Below are positions 29,611 to 38,308 of a stretch of DNA of 64,000 bases, piece after piece (position 1 is the first letter of the stretch; the number at the start of each line of letters is the position of its first letter). The DNA comes from Bacteroidales bacterium (GTDB lineage: Bacteria > Bacteroidota > Bacteroidia > Bacteroidales > P3). The notes under the pieces were generated by a model. It ran no database searches. It saw only the letters and a program-made list of their open reading frames with translations, and had not been told where the DNA came from. The stretch spans positions 62,001 to 126,000 of the forward strand of contig JAFYSZ010000024.1 in assembly GCA_017559135.1 (NCBI GenBank), written 5' to 3'. Both the position numbers and the translations under genes were made by a program.

Positions 29611-30611
29611 TAACAGGCGGAGCGGGGTATATTGGTTCGCACACATTGGTTGAAATTTACAAAGCAGGGCATACTGCGGTGGTAGTTGATAATTTAAGCA
29701 ACTCATCGAAAGAATCCCTTAAAAGAGTTGCAGAACTTTGCGAAGTAAAGGAATTTCCATTCTATCAACTGGATATTCGCGACAAGGAGACTTTGGCAGA
29801 GATGTTCGTAAATCATAAATTTGACGCTTGCATTCATTTTGCAGGTCTGAAAGCAGTTGGCGAAAGCGTTGAAAAACCTTGGCTTTATTACGAAAACAAC
29901 ATCAACGGCACGCTTGTCTTGATAGAAATGCTTGAAAAACACAATTGTAAAAACATAATTTTCTCCTCATCAGCAACTGTTTATGGCGAACCTGCTGAAA
30001 TTCCGATTACAGAGCAATGTCCGAAAGGCGTTTGCACGAATCCATATAGTTGGACAAAAAGTATGTTAGAACAAGTCTTGATGGACGTTCAAAAAGCTGA
30101 TAAAGAATGGAATGTGGTCTTGTTGAGATACTTCAATCCGATAGGAGCACACAAAAGCGGAAGAATAGGCGAGAATCCGAACGGCATTCCGAATAATCTT
30201 ATGCCATATATCACGCAGGTAGCCATAGGAAAACGAGAAAAACTCAACGTATTCGGCAACGATTACAACACAGCAGACGGCACAGGCGTAAGAGATTACA
30301 TTCACGTTGTAGATTTAGCGAAAGCACACGTTTGTGCATTGCAAGCAATTGAAAAACAATGTGGTTTAGGTGTGTATAATATAGGAACAGGTAAGGGGTA
30401 TTCTGTGCTTGATGTTGTTAAAACATTTGAAAGGGTTAATGATTTAAAAATACCTTATACAATTAAATCAAGACGCCCTGGTGATATTGCTGAATATTAT
30501 TGCAATCCGCAAAAGGCTGAAAAAGAATTAGGCTGGAAAGCCGAAAACGATTTGGAAGATATGTGTAGAGACTCTTGGAATTGGCAAAGAAACAATCCAA
30601 ATGGCTACTAA
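29598..30611 (+). CDS. galE: UDP-glucose 4-epimerase
   Basis: The 337-residue SDR enzyme interconverts UDP-glucose and UDP-galactose. GGAGYIGSHTLVEIY binds NAD, SSSATVYGEP holds the catalytic Ser/Thr, and NPYSWTKSML contains YxxxK. Length is that of bacterial GalE. It begins inside the 3' end of the polymerase gene (13-base overlap). The 53-base gap to the next gene shows no consensus promoter. It would feed galactose into the repeat unit. Confidence 0.95.
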   Translation: MQILVTGGAGYIGSHTLVEIYKAGHTAVVVDNLSNSSKESLKRVAELCEVKEFPFYQLDIRDKETLAEMFVNHKFDACIHFAGLKAVGESVEKPWLYYENNINGTLVLIEMLEKHNCKNIIFSSSATVYGEPAEIPITEQCPKGVCTNPYSWTKSMLEQVLMDVQKADKEWNVVLLRYFNPIGAHKSGRIGENPNGIPNNLMPYITQVAIGKREKLNVFGNDYNTADGTGVRDYIHVVDLAKAHVCALQAIEKQCGLGVYNIGTGKGYSVLDVVKTFERVNDLKIPYTIKSRRPGDIAEYYCNPQKAEKELGWKAENDLEDMCRDSWNWQRNNPNGY

Positions 30612-30664
30612 AATAAAAACTTCGGTAAATTTAAAGAAATAAGAAAATAAAAAATAATTAGTAT

Positions 30665-31936
30665 ATGCAAGAGATAAAAATATGTGTAATAGGCTTAGGA
30701 TACGTAGGATTGCCCTTAGCCAGATTGTTTTCCACAAAATTTAAAACCATAGGCTTTGATTTAAATCAAACAAGAGTAGATGCCCTAAACGCAGGCAAAG
30801 ACACTACCCTTGAGGTATCAGACAAATTATTACAAGAAGCCATAGAAAAACACGGCTTTCGTTGCACCACAAACATAGAAGAAATAAAAGAAAGCAACTT
30901 CTATGTAGTAGCAGTGCCAACCCCAGTAGATGAAAACAATCGACCAGATTTACGCCCTTTAATAGGAGCGAGCCAAACCGTAGGCCAAGTAATCAAAAAA
31001 GGCGACATAGTAGTCTATGAATCCACAGTCTATCCAGGAGTTACAGAAGAAGAATGTTTGCCTGTTGTAGAACAGGTATCAGGCTTAGTATTCAATAAAG
31101 ACTTCTATGCAGGCTACTCACCAGAGAGAATAAACCCGGGCGATAAAGAACATACAGTAGAAAAAATCAAAAAAGTAACCTCGGGCTCCACACCAGAAAT
31201 AGCAGATATAATAGACAACGTATATAATAGCGTACTAATAAACGGCACACACAAAGCACCAACCATAAAAGTAGCAGAAGCATCGAAGATTATTGAGAAT
31301 AGTCAGCGAGATGTGAACATAGCATTCATGAACGAATTAGCAAAAATATTTAATGCTATGGATATAGATACTCATGATGTTATAGAAGCGGCAGCATCAA
31401 AATGGAACTTTATCAAATTAAGTCCAGGCTTAGTAGGAGGACATTGCATAAGCGTAGATCCTTATTATTTGATACAAAAAGCCCAAGTCTATGGAGTTTT
31501 ACCAAGAGTAATGAGTTCAGCTCGCAGACTAAACGATGGTATGGGCGAATACGTAGCGCACCAAGTAATTAAGTTGATGAACAAAAAAGGTGTATTAGTA
31601 AAAGACGCTAAGATACTTTTATTGGGTATCACCTTCAAAGAAAATTGCCCTGATATTCGTAACACTAAGATAGTGGATATTCATTCAACACTTTCGGAGT
31701 ATACAAATAATATCATTATCTACGATCCATGGGCAAATCCTGCGGAAGTGAAACATGAGTATGGTTTGAATATAGTAAACACATTGGATACTACTGAAAA
31801 ATATGATGCAGTGGTGTTAGGTGTAGCACACAAAGAATTTTTGAACCTTGACATCAAAGCATTGCTCAACGAAGTTGGCGTTGTTTACGATGTAAAAGGA
31901 ATATTGGATAGAAATATTATTGACGGAAGATTGTAA
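30665..31936 (+). CDS. UDP-N-acetylhexosamine 6-dehydrogenase family (TviB/WbpA/WbpO type), copy 2
   Basis: This 423-residue enzyme has the same motifs as the gene at 18402 ([27 protein letters not shown]), and about nine residues in ten agree by eye. Differences cluster in the last 70 residues (for example NIVNTLDTTEKYDAVVLGVA). DNA identity is highest over the first 150 bases and falls toward the 3' end, where codons are more T-rich. Two copies in direct orientation within one locus suggest a past duplication, transfer or gene conversion. Both appear functional; whether they act on different UDP-sugars is not decidable here. Confidence 0.85.
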   Translation: MQEIKICVIGLGYVGLPLARLFSTKFKTIGFDLNQTRVDALNAGKDTTLEVSDKLLQEAIEKHGFRCTTNIEEIKESNFYVVAVPTPVDENNRPDLRPLIGASQTVGQVIKKGDIVVYESTVYPGVTEEECLPVVEQVSGLVFNKDFYAGYSPERINPGDKEHTVEKIKKVTSGSTPEIADIIDNVYNSVLINGTHKAPTIKVAEASKIIENSQRDVNIAFMNELAKIFNAMDIDTHDVIEAAASKWNFIKLSPGLVGGHCISVDPYYLIQKAQVYGVLPRVMSSARRLNDGMGEYVAHQVIKLMNKKGVLVKDAKILLLGITFKENCPDIRNTKIVDIHSTLSEYTNNIIIYDPWANPAEVKHEYGLNIVNTLDTTEKYDAVVLGVAHKEFLNLDIKALLNEVGVVYDVKGILDRNIIDGRL

Positions 31937-31942
31937 TAGGTT

Positions 31943-32824
31943 ATGTATAATTACACAGTAATAATACCACATAAAAATTGTCCGGATTTACTTCACCGTG
32001 CTCTGGACTCTATACCAGAAAAAGACGACATACAAGTGATTATTGTTGACGATAATAGTGATGCGTCAAAAGTTGATTTTGAAAATTTTCCAGGATTAAG
32101 TCGAAAGAATACCATAGTAGTATTTGATAAATCCGGCAAAGGTGCAGGACGTGCAAGAAATATAGGATTAAGCAAAATAGAGAATAATACTAAATGGGTA
32201 ACATTTTTAGATGCCGATGATTTCTATTCAAAAGACGCTGAAGCTATTTTTGAGAAATACAAAGACAATCAAAATGATATAGTATATTTCTTATGGGATA
32301 GTGTATATTCAGAGACATTGGAGCCGTCCAATAGAAAACGCTTTTACCTAAAAAAAATATCACAATCCAATAATGATAAAGATATTTTGAAGTATAAAAT
32401 GTATTGGCCTGTTGGAAAATTTGTATCCTATAAAATAGTAAATGAGAATAATATTAAATTTGATGAAGTTATAGCTTCTAACGATGCGATGTTTTCGGTA
32501 AAAGTGGGGCATGTTTCAAAAAATATTGAGGTTTCAGATCAAACTTTGTATATAGTTACAGAATCCTATAACTCGCTGGTAAAACAAGTCTCTTTTGAGA
32601 TTACGAATTGTAGATTCAAAGTTGCCAAAAACATTAATAATTATTTAATAACTATTGGCAAATTTAAATATCATATAAATCTATTTGGTATTGCATACAT
32701 CTTTAGGAAAATGGGGTTTGTTATAATGATGAAATATATGATAAAATCGTTTTTTTATACACCTATAGAATGTTCTTTTAAAGATTTAACGGAGTGTATA
32801 AAAGCAATGAAAGAAAAATTATAG
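31943..32824 (+). CDS. Glycosyltransferase family 2 (GT-A) protein
   Basis: The 293-residue protein has a GT-A fold: YTVIIPHKNCPDLLHRALDS at the N-terminus, VIIVDDNSDAS, GAGRARNIGLS and the metal-binding FLDADDFY (DxD) around residue 95. It transfers a sugar from a nucleotide donor to the lipid-linked repeat unit at the cytoplasmic face. The donor and acceptor cannot be predicted. It begins 6 bases after the second dehydrogenase, so is co-transcribed with it. Confidence 0.88.
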   Translation: MYNYTVIIPHKNCPDLLHRALDSIPEKDDIQVIIVDDNSDASKVDFENFPGLSRKNTIVVFDKSGKGAGRARNIGLSKIENNTKWVTFLDADDFYSKDAEAIFEKYKDNQNDIVYFLWDSVYSETLEPSNRKRFYLKKISQSNNDKDILKYKMYWPVGKFVSYKIVNENNIKFDEVIASNDAMFSVKVGHVSKNIEVSDQTLYIVTESYNSLVKQVSFEITNCRFKVAKNINNYLITIGKFKYHINLFGIAYIFRKMGFVIMMKYMIKSFFYTPIECSFKDLTECIKAMKEKL

Positions 32825-33006
32825 GTATGATTTAATATATTAATTTACTGTCGTTGCTTTTTAATTAAATTCTTTGTAAGTTACATTAAAAATATAAAAA
32901 TGGAGATTAGATTTTAAAATTGTTTTCTATTGGTAAAATAGTCTTTGATTAAGTGTTTAAGTAATTTTAATGATTGGGTATATAATATAATTAATATAGA
33001 ATTTTT

Positions 33007-33771
33007 ATGGAATTAGTTTCAATAATAATGCCGTCATATAATTCATCTAAATATATTTCTCAGTCAATTGAGAGTGTAATTGCTCAAAATTACACAAACT
33101 GGGAATTGTTAATTACAGATGATTGTTCGTCGGATAATACGAGAGAAATTGTAAAATCATATATAGAAAAGGATAATAGAATAAAGTTGTTTTGCTTAGA
33201 ACAAAATAGTGGTGCTGGTTTGGCAAGGAATAATTCCATTAAGGAGGCAAAAGGAAGATTTATTGCTTTTTTGGATAGTGATGATAGATGGAAATCAAAT
33301 AAGTTGAGTGTACAGATAAAGTTTATGTTAGATAATAATTATGATTTGACATATTCGTCATACGATGTGTGTAATCAATTTGGTAATATCGTTAGTAAAG
33401 TTACTTGCTTAGAGCGTTTAACGTATAAAATGCTTTTAAGAGATGATGGAATAGGATGTTTGACTGCAATTTATGATACAAAAAATATTGGTAAAATTTA
33501 TATGCCAAAAATTAGAAAAAGGCAAGATTGGGGACTATGGTTAGAAATTATAAAAAAAACAAAATATGCATATGGTATAAGAAATAAATATTTAGCTATC
33601 TATAGACTGAATAATGGTTTATCTTCTAATAAGTTTAAATTATTAAAATTCAATTTTGCTGTGTATAATAAACTAGAAGGTTTTAATAAACTAACATCTT
33701 TCTTTCTTTTGTTTCTATATTTTTTACCATATTATTTTTATAAAAAAATAAAACAAAAAATAGGGTTATAA
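33007..33771 (+). CDS. Glycosyltransferase family 2 (GT-A) protein
   Basis: The 254-residue protein has VSIIMPSYNSSKYISQSIES, LLITDDCSSDNT, GAGLARNNSIKEA and FLDSDDRWKSN (DxD). The C-terminal WG-rich segment KRQDWGLWLEIIKK is typical of LPS-type GT2 enzymes that use the KRQDxxLW motif. The C-terminus is hydrophobic (about residues 228-245). A 180-base AT-rich gap before it shows no clear promoter. Codon usage is markedly AT-rich. Confidence 0.88.
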   Translation: MELVSIIMPSYNSSKYISQSIESVIAQNYTNWELLITDDCSSDNTREIVKSYIEKDNRIKLFCLEQNSGAGLARNNSIKEAKGRFIAFLDSDDRWKSNKLSVQIKFMLDNNYDLTYSSYDVCNQFGNIVSKVTCLERLTYKMLLRDDGIGCLTAIYDTKNIGKIYMPKIRKRQDWGLWLEIIKKTKYAYGIRNKYLAIYRLNNGLSSNKFKLLKFNFAVYNKLEGFNKLTSFFLLFLYFLPYYFYKKIKQKIGL

Positions 33772-34343
33772 CAATATTACAACAATGGTATAAAACACAT
33801 AATGATTGGAATATAGATATAATTAGACCTACCGTTATTTTTGGAGAAAGGAATAGAGGAAATGTCTATAACTTATTACACCAAATTTCTGGAGGTAAGT
33901 TCTTGATGGTAGGAAAAGGTGACAATAAAAAGTCAATGGCATACGTAGGAAATATAGTTGCTTTTGTTAAATATATGATTGATAATGTAAAAGATGGGTA
34001 TAATGTATTTAATTATATTGATAAACCAGACTTTACAATGAATGAATTGATATTGCATATAGAGAAAGTTTTAAAGAAACGTATTCCAAAGACTCATTTT
34101 CCTTATTGGATGGGTATGTGTGGTGGCTATTGCTTTGATATTTTAGCAAAAATTACAGGTAAGAAATTACCAATAAGTTCTGTGAGAGTTAAAAAGTTTT
34201 GTGCTACTACTGAATATGATGCAACAAAGGTTGGGCAAACTGATTTCAAAGCACCGTTTACTCTTGGTGAAGGTTTAGCGAGAACTTTGGAATTTGAATT
34301 TGTTAATCCGAAAACAGATGATATAGTGTTCAAATCGGAATAA
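33744..34343 (+). pseudogene. Truncated NAD-dependent epimerase/dehydratase (C-terminal half)
   Basis: The frame is open from 33744 but has no start before ATG 33906. It encodes NDWNIDIIRPTVIFGERN from about 33795, then MAYVGNIVAFVKYMIDN and a C-terminal substrate domain through 34343. This is the second half of an extended SDR sugar epimerase/dehydratase (RPxxxFG and YVxxiv motifs), with the Rossmann domain and catalytic YxxxK missing. Its upstream part is overwritten by the end of the GT2 gene, which overlaps it by 28 bases. The 3' portion is intact, so the loss seems recent. A short product from 33906 would lack the cofactor-binding domain. Confidence 0.8.
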
Positions 34344-34390
34344 CTTTCAATGCGAACAACTAAATAAAGAAATAAAATATCAATATCAAA

Positions 34391-34431
34391 AGCGTGCAAT
34401 AACTTCAAGAGAAGTTATTGCACGCTTTTTT
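34391..34431 (+). terminator. Rho-independent terminator ending the polysaccharide locus
   Basis: AGCGTGCAATAACTTC (34391-34406) pairs perfectly with GAAGTTATTGCACGCT (34411-34426) across a 4-base loop, followed by five T residues. Confidence 0.93.
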
Positions 34432-34449
34432 GTTTTGCTTGCTGATAAG

Positions 34450-34498
34450 TCTATGAAATATTTAATTTTTTCTATGAAAAAATTAAATATTTCATAGA
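34450..34498. repeat. AT-rich palindromic repeat, copy 2
   Basis: A perfect 21-base inverted repeat: TCTATGAAATATTTAATTTTT (34450-34470) is the exact reverse complement of 34478-34498, with the 7-base loop TCTATGA repeating the arm's first bases. It lies just past the locus terminator. The TCTATGAAA core is shared with copies at 18203 and 55085. Confidence 0.85.
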
Positions 34499-34631
34499 AA
34501 AAAAATGAAAAATCATAGAGATATTTTGGGGATAGATTGATTGTGTTTATGTAATTGAAATACAGTCTATTGCTTTCGTGGTTTTTTTACGAGAATCAAT
34601 AGGCTGTTAAGGTGGAAATAAGTTTTCGTCT

Positions 34632-36860
34632 TTACATTCTTGCGACTCTTTCTATGCCTTCTACTTTTTCTATGTTTTGAATTAGTTTGTTTAGGTGTTC
34701 GGCGTTTGATATATATACCATAAGGTTGCCTTCAAAAAGTCCGTTATTGCTTTCCATTACTAATCCTTTGATATTTACGTTCCAGGCTTCGGATATGATT
34801 CTTGTAAGGTCGTGAAGCAAACCTTTTCTGTCTATTCCTGTGATTTTTATCCCTGCAAGGAAGGTGATTTTCTCGTTTTCACGCCATTTTGCTTTTATAA
34901 TTCTATGTCCATACTTGCTCATCTCGTCAATTGCCTTTTTGCAAGATGTGCGATGTACTTCAATACAATCTTCTCTTAGTAAACCAATGATGCCATCTCC
35001 TGGAAGAGGGTTGCAACATTTTGCTGTAATGTATGGAAGGTTTTCATTTTCTTTTGCAATTAGTAGTTGCTCAGGGTTGTTTCGTGTTTGTTCTGCTATT
35101 TCTTCTTTTAGGGTTTTAGATGTGTTACCTTTCTTTTTGGGAACGAGTCCATTTTTAAAGAATATCCAAGGGGAATTTTTTTGTGCTTTTTTAAAGCATT
35201 GCCTTACTTCGGTTAGTGTGATTTTTTCGTCATAGATTTTGTAAAAAAAGTCTATTTGGTTGTTTATTTTTACGAAGTGTCTTAGTCTTTCTACGTTGTT
35301 GTCGTTGTATTCTATGTTTTGTGATTTGAATATGTCTTGTAATTTTTTTACGCCTTCGTTAAAATAACTTTTGCGATAGTCTTTTATGTAATTTTTTATT
35401 TCGTTTGTTGCCTTAGATGTTCTAACAAATTCGAGCCAACTTTCTTTTGGTTGAACGATTCTTGATGTTATGATTTCAACTTGGTCGCTTGCTTTTAGTT
35501 TGTGTTCAATCGGCACTACTTTGTAATTAACTTTTGCTCCCATGCAGTGATTGCCTAAGTCGGTATGTACATTGTATGCGAAATCTAATACGGTTGAGTT
35601 GATAGGTAAGTCAATTGCTTTTCCTTTTGGAGTAAAGACTGTTATTTGATCGGTAACTACGTTGAGTTGAAAGTCATTTACAAAATCAACTGCGGTAGAT
35701 GAGTCGTTGTCAAGTAGATCTCTTACTTTTGTTAGCCAATTGTCAAGGTTATTATCTAAGTCTCCTTCTTTAACTTCTTTGTATTTGTAATGGGCTGCAA
35801 GACCTTTTTCGGCTATGTCGTCCATTCTTTGGCTACGTATTTGAATTTCAACCCATTTTCCTTGACTGCTCATAACGGTGCAGTGTAATGCTTCGTATCC
35901 GTTGCTTTTTGGATTTGTAAGCCAGTCTCTAAATCTATCCAATCGTTGTTTGTACATGGAACTTATTATGGAATAGACTGCAAAACAGGCTGTTTTTTCC
36001 GATTCAATAGGTACATCTAATATTATTCTAATGGCAAAAATGTCGTAAATTTCTTCAAATTTTACGCCTTTCTTTTCTATTTTTCCTAATATTGAGGTTA
36101 TTGATTTTACTCTGCCCGATAGTGAGAATTTATAGCAGTTTTCTGTTAGTCTTTGTTTTATTGGTTCTGAAAATATTTCGATAAATCTTTCTCTTTCTTC
36201 TTCACTGTCTTTTAATCTTGCTTCTATTTCGAGGTATTCCTTAGGGTTGATGTGTTTTGTTGCCAAATCTTCTAATTCACTCTTGATTTCATAAAGTCCA
36301 AGTCTGTGAGCAAGTGGCACATAGAATTGACGAGTTTCAGAAGCTATTTTAAGTTGTTTGTGTTTTGGCATAAAATCGAGCGTTCTCATATTATGCAATC
36401 TGTCGCATAGTTTTAAAAGAATCACTCTCATATCATCGCCCATTGCGGTGAAGAGTTTTTTGAAATTTTCTGATTGAATAGAATGGTTATTGTTTTCAAA
36501 AACTCCGTCAATTTTTGTAAGTCCATCAACAATCTGTGCTACTTTTTCGCCAAATATATTTTTGATGTCTTCAATAGTATAATCTGTGTCTTCGACTACG
36601 TCATGCAGTAAGGCACATACGATGGCGGTAGCTCCAAGTCCGAGATCGTATGAGGCAATTTTTGCAACTTCCAACGGGTGATAGATGTAGGGTTCTCCAT
36701 TCTTTCGTCTTACTCCTGAATGTGCGTTCATTGCAACAACAAATGCCTTTTTTATTAGGCGTTTCTCTTCTAAATCACTTGTGTGTGAAACAATTTTTAT
36801 TAGTTCTTTATAACGTTTTAGAATTTCTGCACGTTCTAATTTTTCATCTATTATATACAT
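34632..36860 (-). CDS. rel: Bifunctional (p)ppGpp synthetase/hydrolase (RelA/SpoT homologue)
   Basis: The 742-residue protein has the four domains of long RSH enzymes. The HD hydrolase domain is at about residues 45-190 (YIYHPLEVAKI, LLHDVVEDTDYT, KLCDRLHNMRTL). The synthetase domain is at about 240-370 (SNGYEALHCTVM, ERKGVKFEEIYDIFAIRI-like). The TGS domain is at about 400-465 (VFTPKGKAIDLPINSTVLDF), and the ACT/zinc-finger region is at the C-terminus (ITAKCCNPLPGDGIIG; GIDRKGLLHDLTRI). HD and ED active-site residues are intact, so it should both make and degrade (p)ppGpp. It is last in the operon with tadA, 4 bases behind it. Confidence 0.95.
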   Translation of the reverse strand: MYIIDEKLERAEILKRYKELIKIVSHTSDLEEKRLIKKAFVVAMNAHSGVRRKNGEPYIYHPLEVAKIASYDLGLGATAIVCALLHDVVEDTDYTIEDIKNIFGEKVAQIVDGLTKIDGVFENNNHSIQSENFKKLFTAMGDDMRVILLKLCDRLHNMRTLDFMPKHKQLKIASETRQFYVPLAHRLGLYEIKSELEDLATKHINPKEYLEIEARLKDSEEERERFIEIFSEPIKQRLTENCYKFSLSGRVKSITSILGKIEKKGVKFEEIYDIFAIRIILDVPIESEKTACFAVYSIISSMYKQRLDRFRDWLTNPKSNGYEALHCTVMSSQGKWVEIQIRSQRMDDIAEKGLAAHYKYKEVKEGDLDNNLDNWLTKVRDLLDNDSSTAVDFVNDFQLNVVTDQITVFTPKGKAIDLPINSTVLDFAYNVHTDLGNHCMGAKVNYKVVPIEHKLKASDQVEIITSRIVQPKESWLEFVRTSKATNEIKNYIKDYRKSYFNEGVKKLQDIFKSQNIEYNDNNVERLRHFVKINNQIDFFYKIYDEKITLTEVRQCFKKAQKNSPWIFFKNGLVPKKKGNTSKTLKEEIAEQTRNNPEQLLIAKENENLPYITAKCCNPLPGDGIIGLLREDCIEVHRTSCKKAIDEMSKYGHRIIKAKWRENEKITFLAGIKITGIDRKGLLHDLTRIISEAWNVNIKGLVMESNNGLFEGNLMVYISNAEHLNKLIQNIEKVEGIERVARM

Positions 36861-36864
36861 TGAA

Positions 36865-37311
36865 TCATCTCTTTTTCTTGAAAAAATCTTTTAGTAATTT
36901 GGAGCATTCTTCTTCTAATACGCCCGAGGTAATTTGGGTTTTAGGGTGATAAATATTTTCTTGAAGTCTTGATGCTCCGCGTTTTTCATCTTTTGCTCCG
37001 TAAACAATTTTGCCAATCTGTGACCAGTATAATGCTCCTGCACACATAACACAAGGTTCTAAGGTTACGTAGAGGGTACAGTCGTTTAAATATTTTCCTC
37101 CTATGGCATCTGTCGCACAAGTTATTGCTTGCATTTCGGCGTGTGCTGTTGGGTCGTTTAGTTTTTGTGTTTGATTATAGGCAGAGGCAATAATTTTATC
37201 TTTACATACGATTATAGCTCCGACAGGTACTTCTCCCTCGTCCAAAGCTTGCAAAGCTAAATCGTAAGCCTTGTTCATAAAATAGGAATCATCGTATTCT
37301 AAAATAGCCAT
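36865..37311 (-). CDS. tadA: tRNA-specific adenosine deaminase-like nucleoside deaminase
   Basis: The 148-residue protein has the cytidine/deoxycytidylate deaminase zinc motifs HAEMQAI and LEPCVMCAGALYWSQI, and the TadA-like N-terminus FMNKAYDLALQALDEGEVPV. TadA converts A34 of tRNA-Arg(ACG) to inosine. Size and order of motifs fit TadA, although guanine deaminases share them. It is the third gene of a four-gene minus-strand operon (GWxTD, GT2, tadA, rel). Confidence 0.88.
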   Translation of the reverse strand: MAILEYDDSYFMNKAYDLALQALDEGEVPVGAIIVCKDKIIASAYNQTQKLNDPTAHAEMQAITCATDAIGGKYLNDCTLYVTLEPCVMCAGALYWSQIGKIVYGAKDEKRGASRLQENIYHPKTQITSGVLEEECSKLLKDFFKKKR

Positions 37312-37315
37312 TTTA

Positions 37316-38308
37316 CTATTGTAATTGGGTAAATGTGTGTTTTGATTTTAATTTATTTTGAATAACTATGCTTTTATGGTAAACACAAGATGGATACGTT
37401 TGTGAAGTGCTTTTTTTGTATTGACTTTTCATTTTTTTAAAGTCTTTGTAAGCTTTAATTACGCTTGAAAATTCGCCGTTTCTTTTGAGTAGAAATGTTA
37501 AAGCAGCAATAAAGTCTAAGATTTTTCTTTTTCTTAAAATGGAATTGACCTTATCTTGTGGTAGATTTTTGTATAGGGTCAATAAACTATTGCGAAAATT
37601 TAAATAAGTTTTGAATGGAGATGTTTTATTCAGCGTTCCTCCTCCTAAATGATAGACTTTTGAAAGTGGATTTGTGAAAATTTTGTATCCAGCATTTTTT
37701 AACCTCCAACAAAGGTCTATTTCTTCAAAGTGAGCAAAGTAATTTTCATCTAAACCTCCAAAAGCGTGATATAATTCGCTTCTTATGAAGAATGCCGCAC
37801 CGCTTGCCCAAAATATTTCTTTGATTTGATCGTATTGACCTTTGTCTTCTTCTATTGTTTCAAAGACTCTTCCTGCACAAAAAGGGTATCCAAGATAATC
37901 TATATAACCTCCTGCCGCTCCGGCATATTCAAATTTATTTTTTTTTATGTATGAAAGTAATTTTGGCTGACAAACGGCAATTGTTTCGTCGCTTTCCATT
38001 AGGTTTATGATGGGTTGAGTCCAATTTTCTGTTACCTGAACATCGGTATTTAACAAACAATAATATTTTGCCTCGATTTGTTTTAACGCTCTGTTGTATC
38101 CGCCCGTGAATCCGTAGTTTTTATCTAATTGAATCAACTCTATTTGAGGATAATTCTCTTTTACAAAACTTACAGATTCATCTTTTGAAGCGTTATCTAC
38201 GAATATGATTCTATGTCCGTTAGAATAATTTACAACAGATGGTAAATAAGTGTTTAGTAAGTGGCAAGTATTGTAGTTAAGTATTACAATTGCTAAGTCT
38301 GATTGCAT
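37316..38308 (-). CDS. Glycosyltransferase family 2 protein
   Basis: The 330-residue protein begins LAIVILNYNTCHLLNTYLPS and has FVDNASKDESV, YGFTGGYNRAL and LLNTDVQVTENW (DxD), then EEIDLCWRLKNAGYKI (catalytic ED.. motif), as in rhamnosyl/galactosyltransferase-type GT2 enzymes. No membrane span is clear. It overlaps the upstream GWxTD gene by one base and precedes tadA by 4 bases. The glycan it acts on is unknown; its position outside the main locus suggests a housekeeping glycan. Confidence 0.9.
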   Translation of the reverse strand: MQSDLAIVILNYNTCHLLNTYLPSVVNYSNGHRIIFVDNASKDESVSFVKENYPQIELIQLDKNYGFTGGYNRALKQIEAKYYCLLNTDVQVTENWTQPIINLMESDETIAVCQPKLLSYIKKNKFEYAGAAGGYIDYLGYPFCAGRVFETIEEDKGQYDQIKEIFWASGAAFFIRSELYHAFGGLDENYFAHFEEIDLCWRLKNAGYKIFTNPLSKVYHLGGGTLNKTSPFKTYLNFRNSLLTLYKNLPQDKVNSILRKRKILDFIAALTFLLKRNGEFSSVIKAYKDFKKMKSQYKKSTSQTYPSCVYHKSIVIQNKLKSKHTFTQLQ

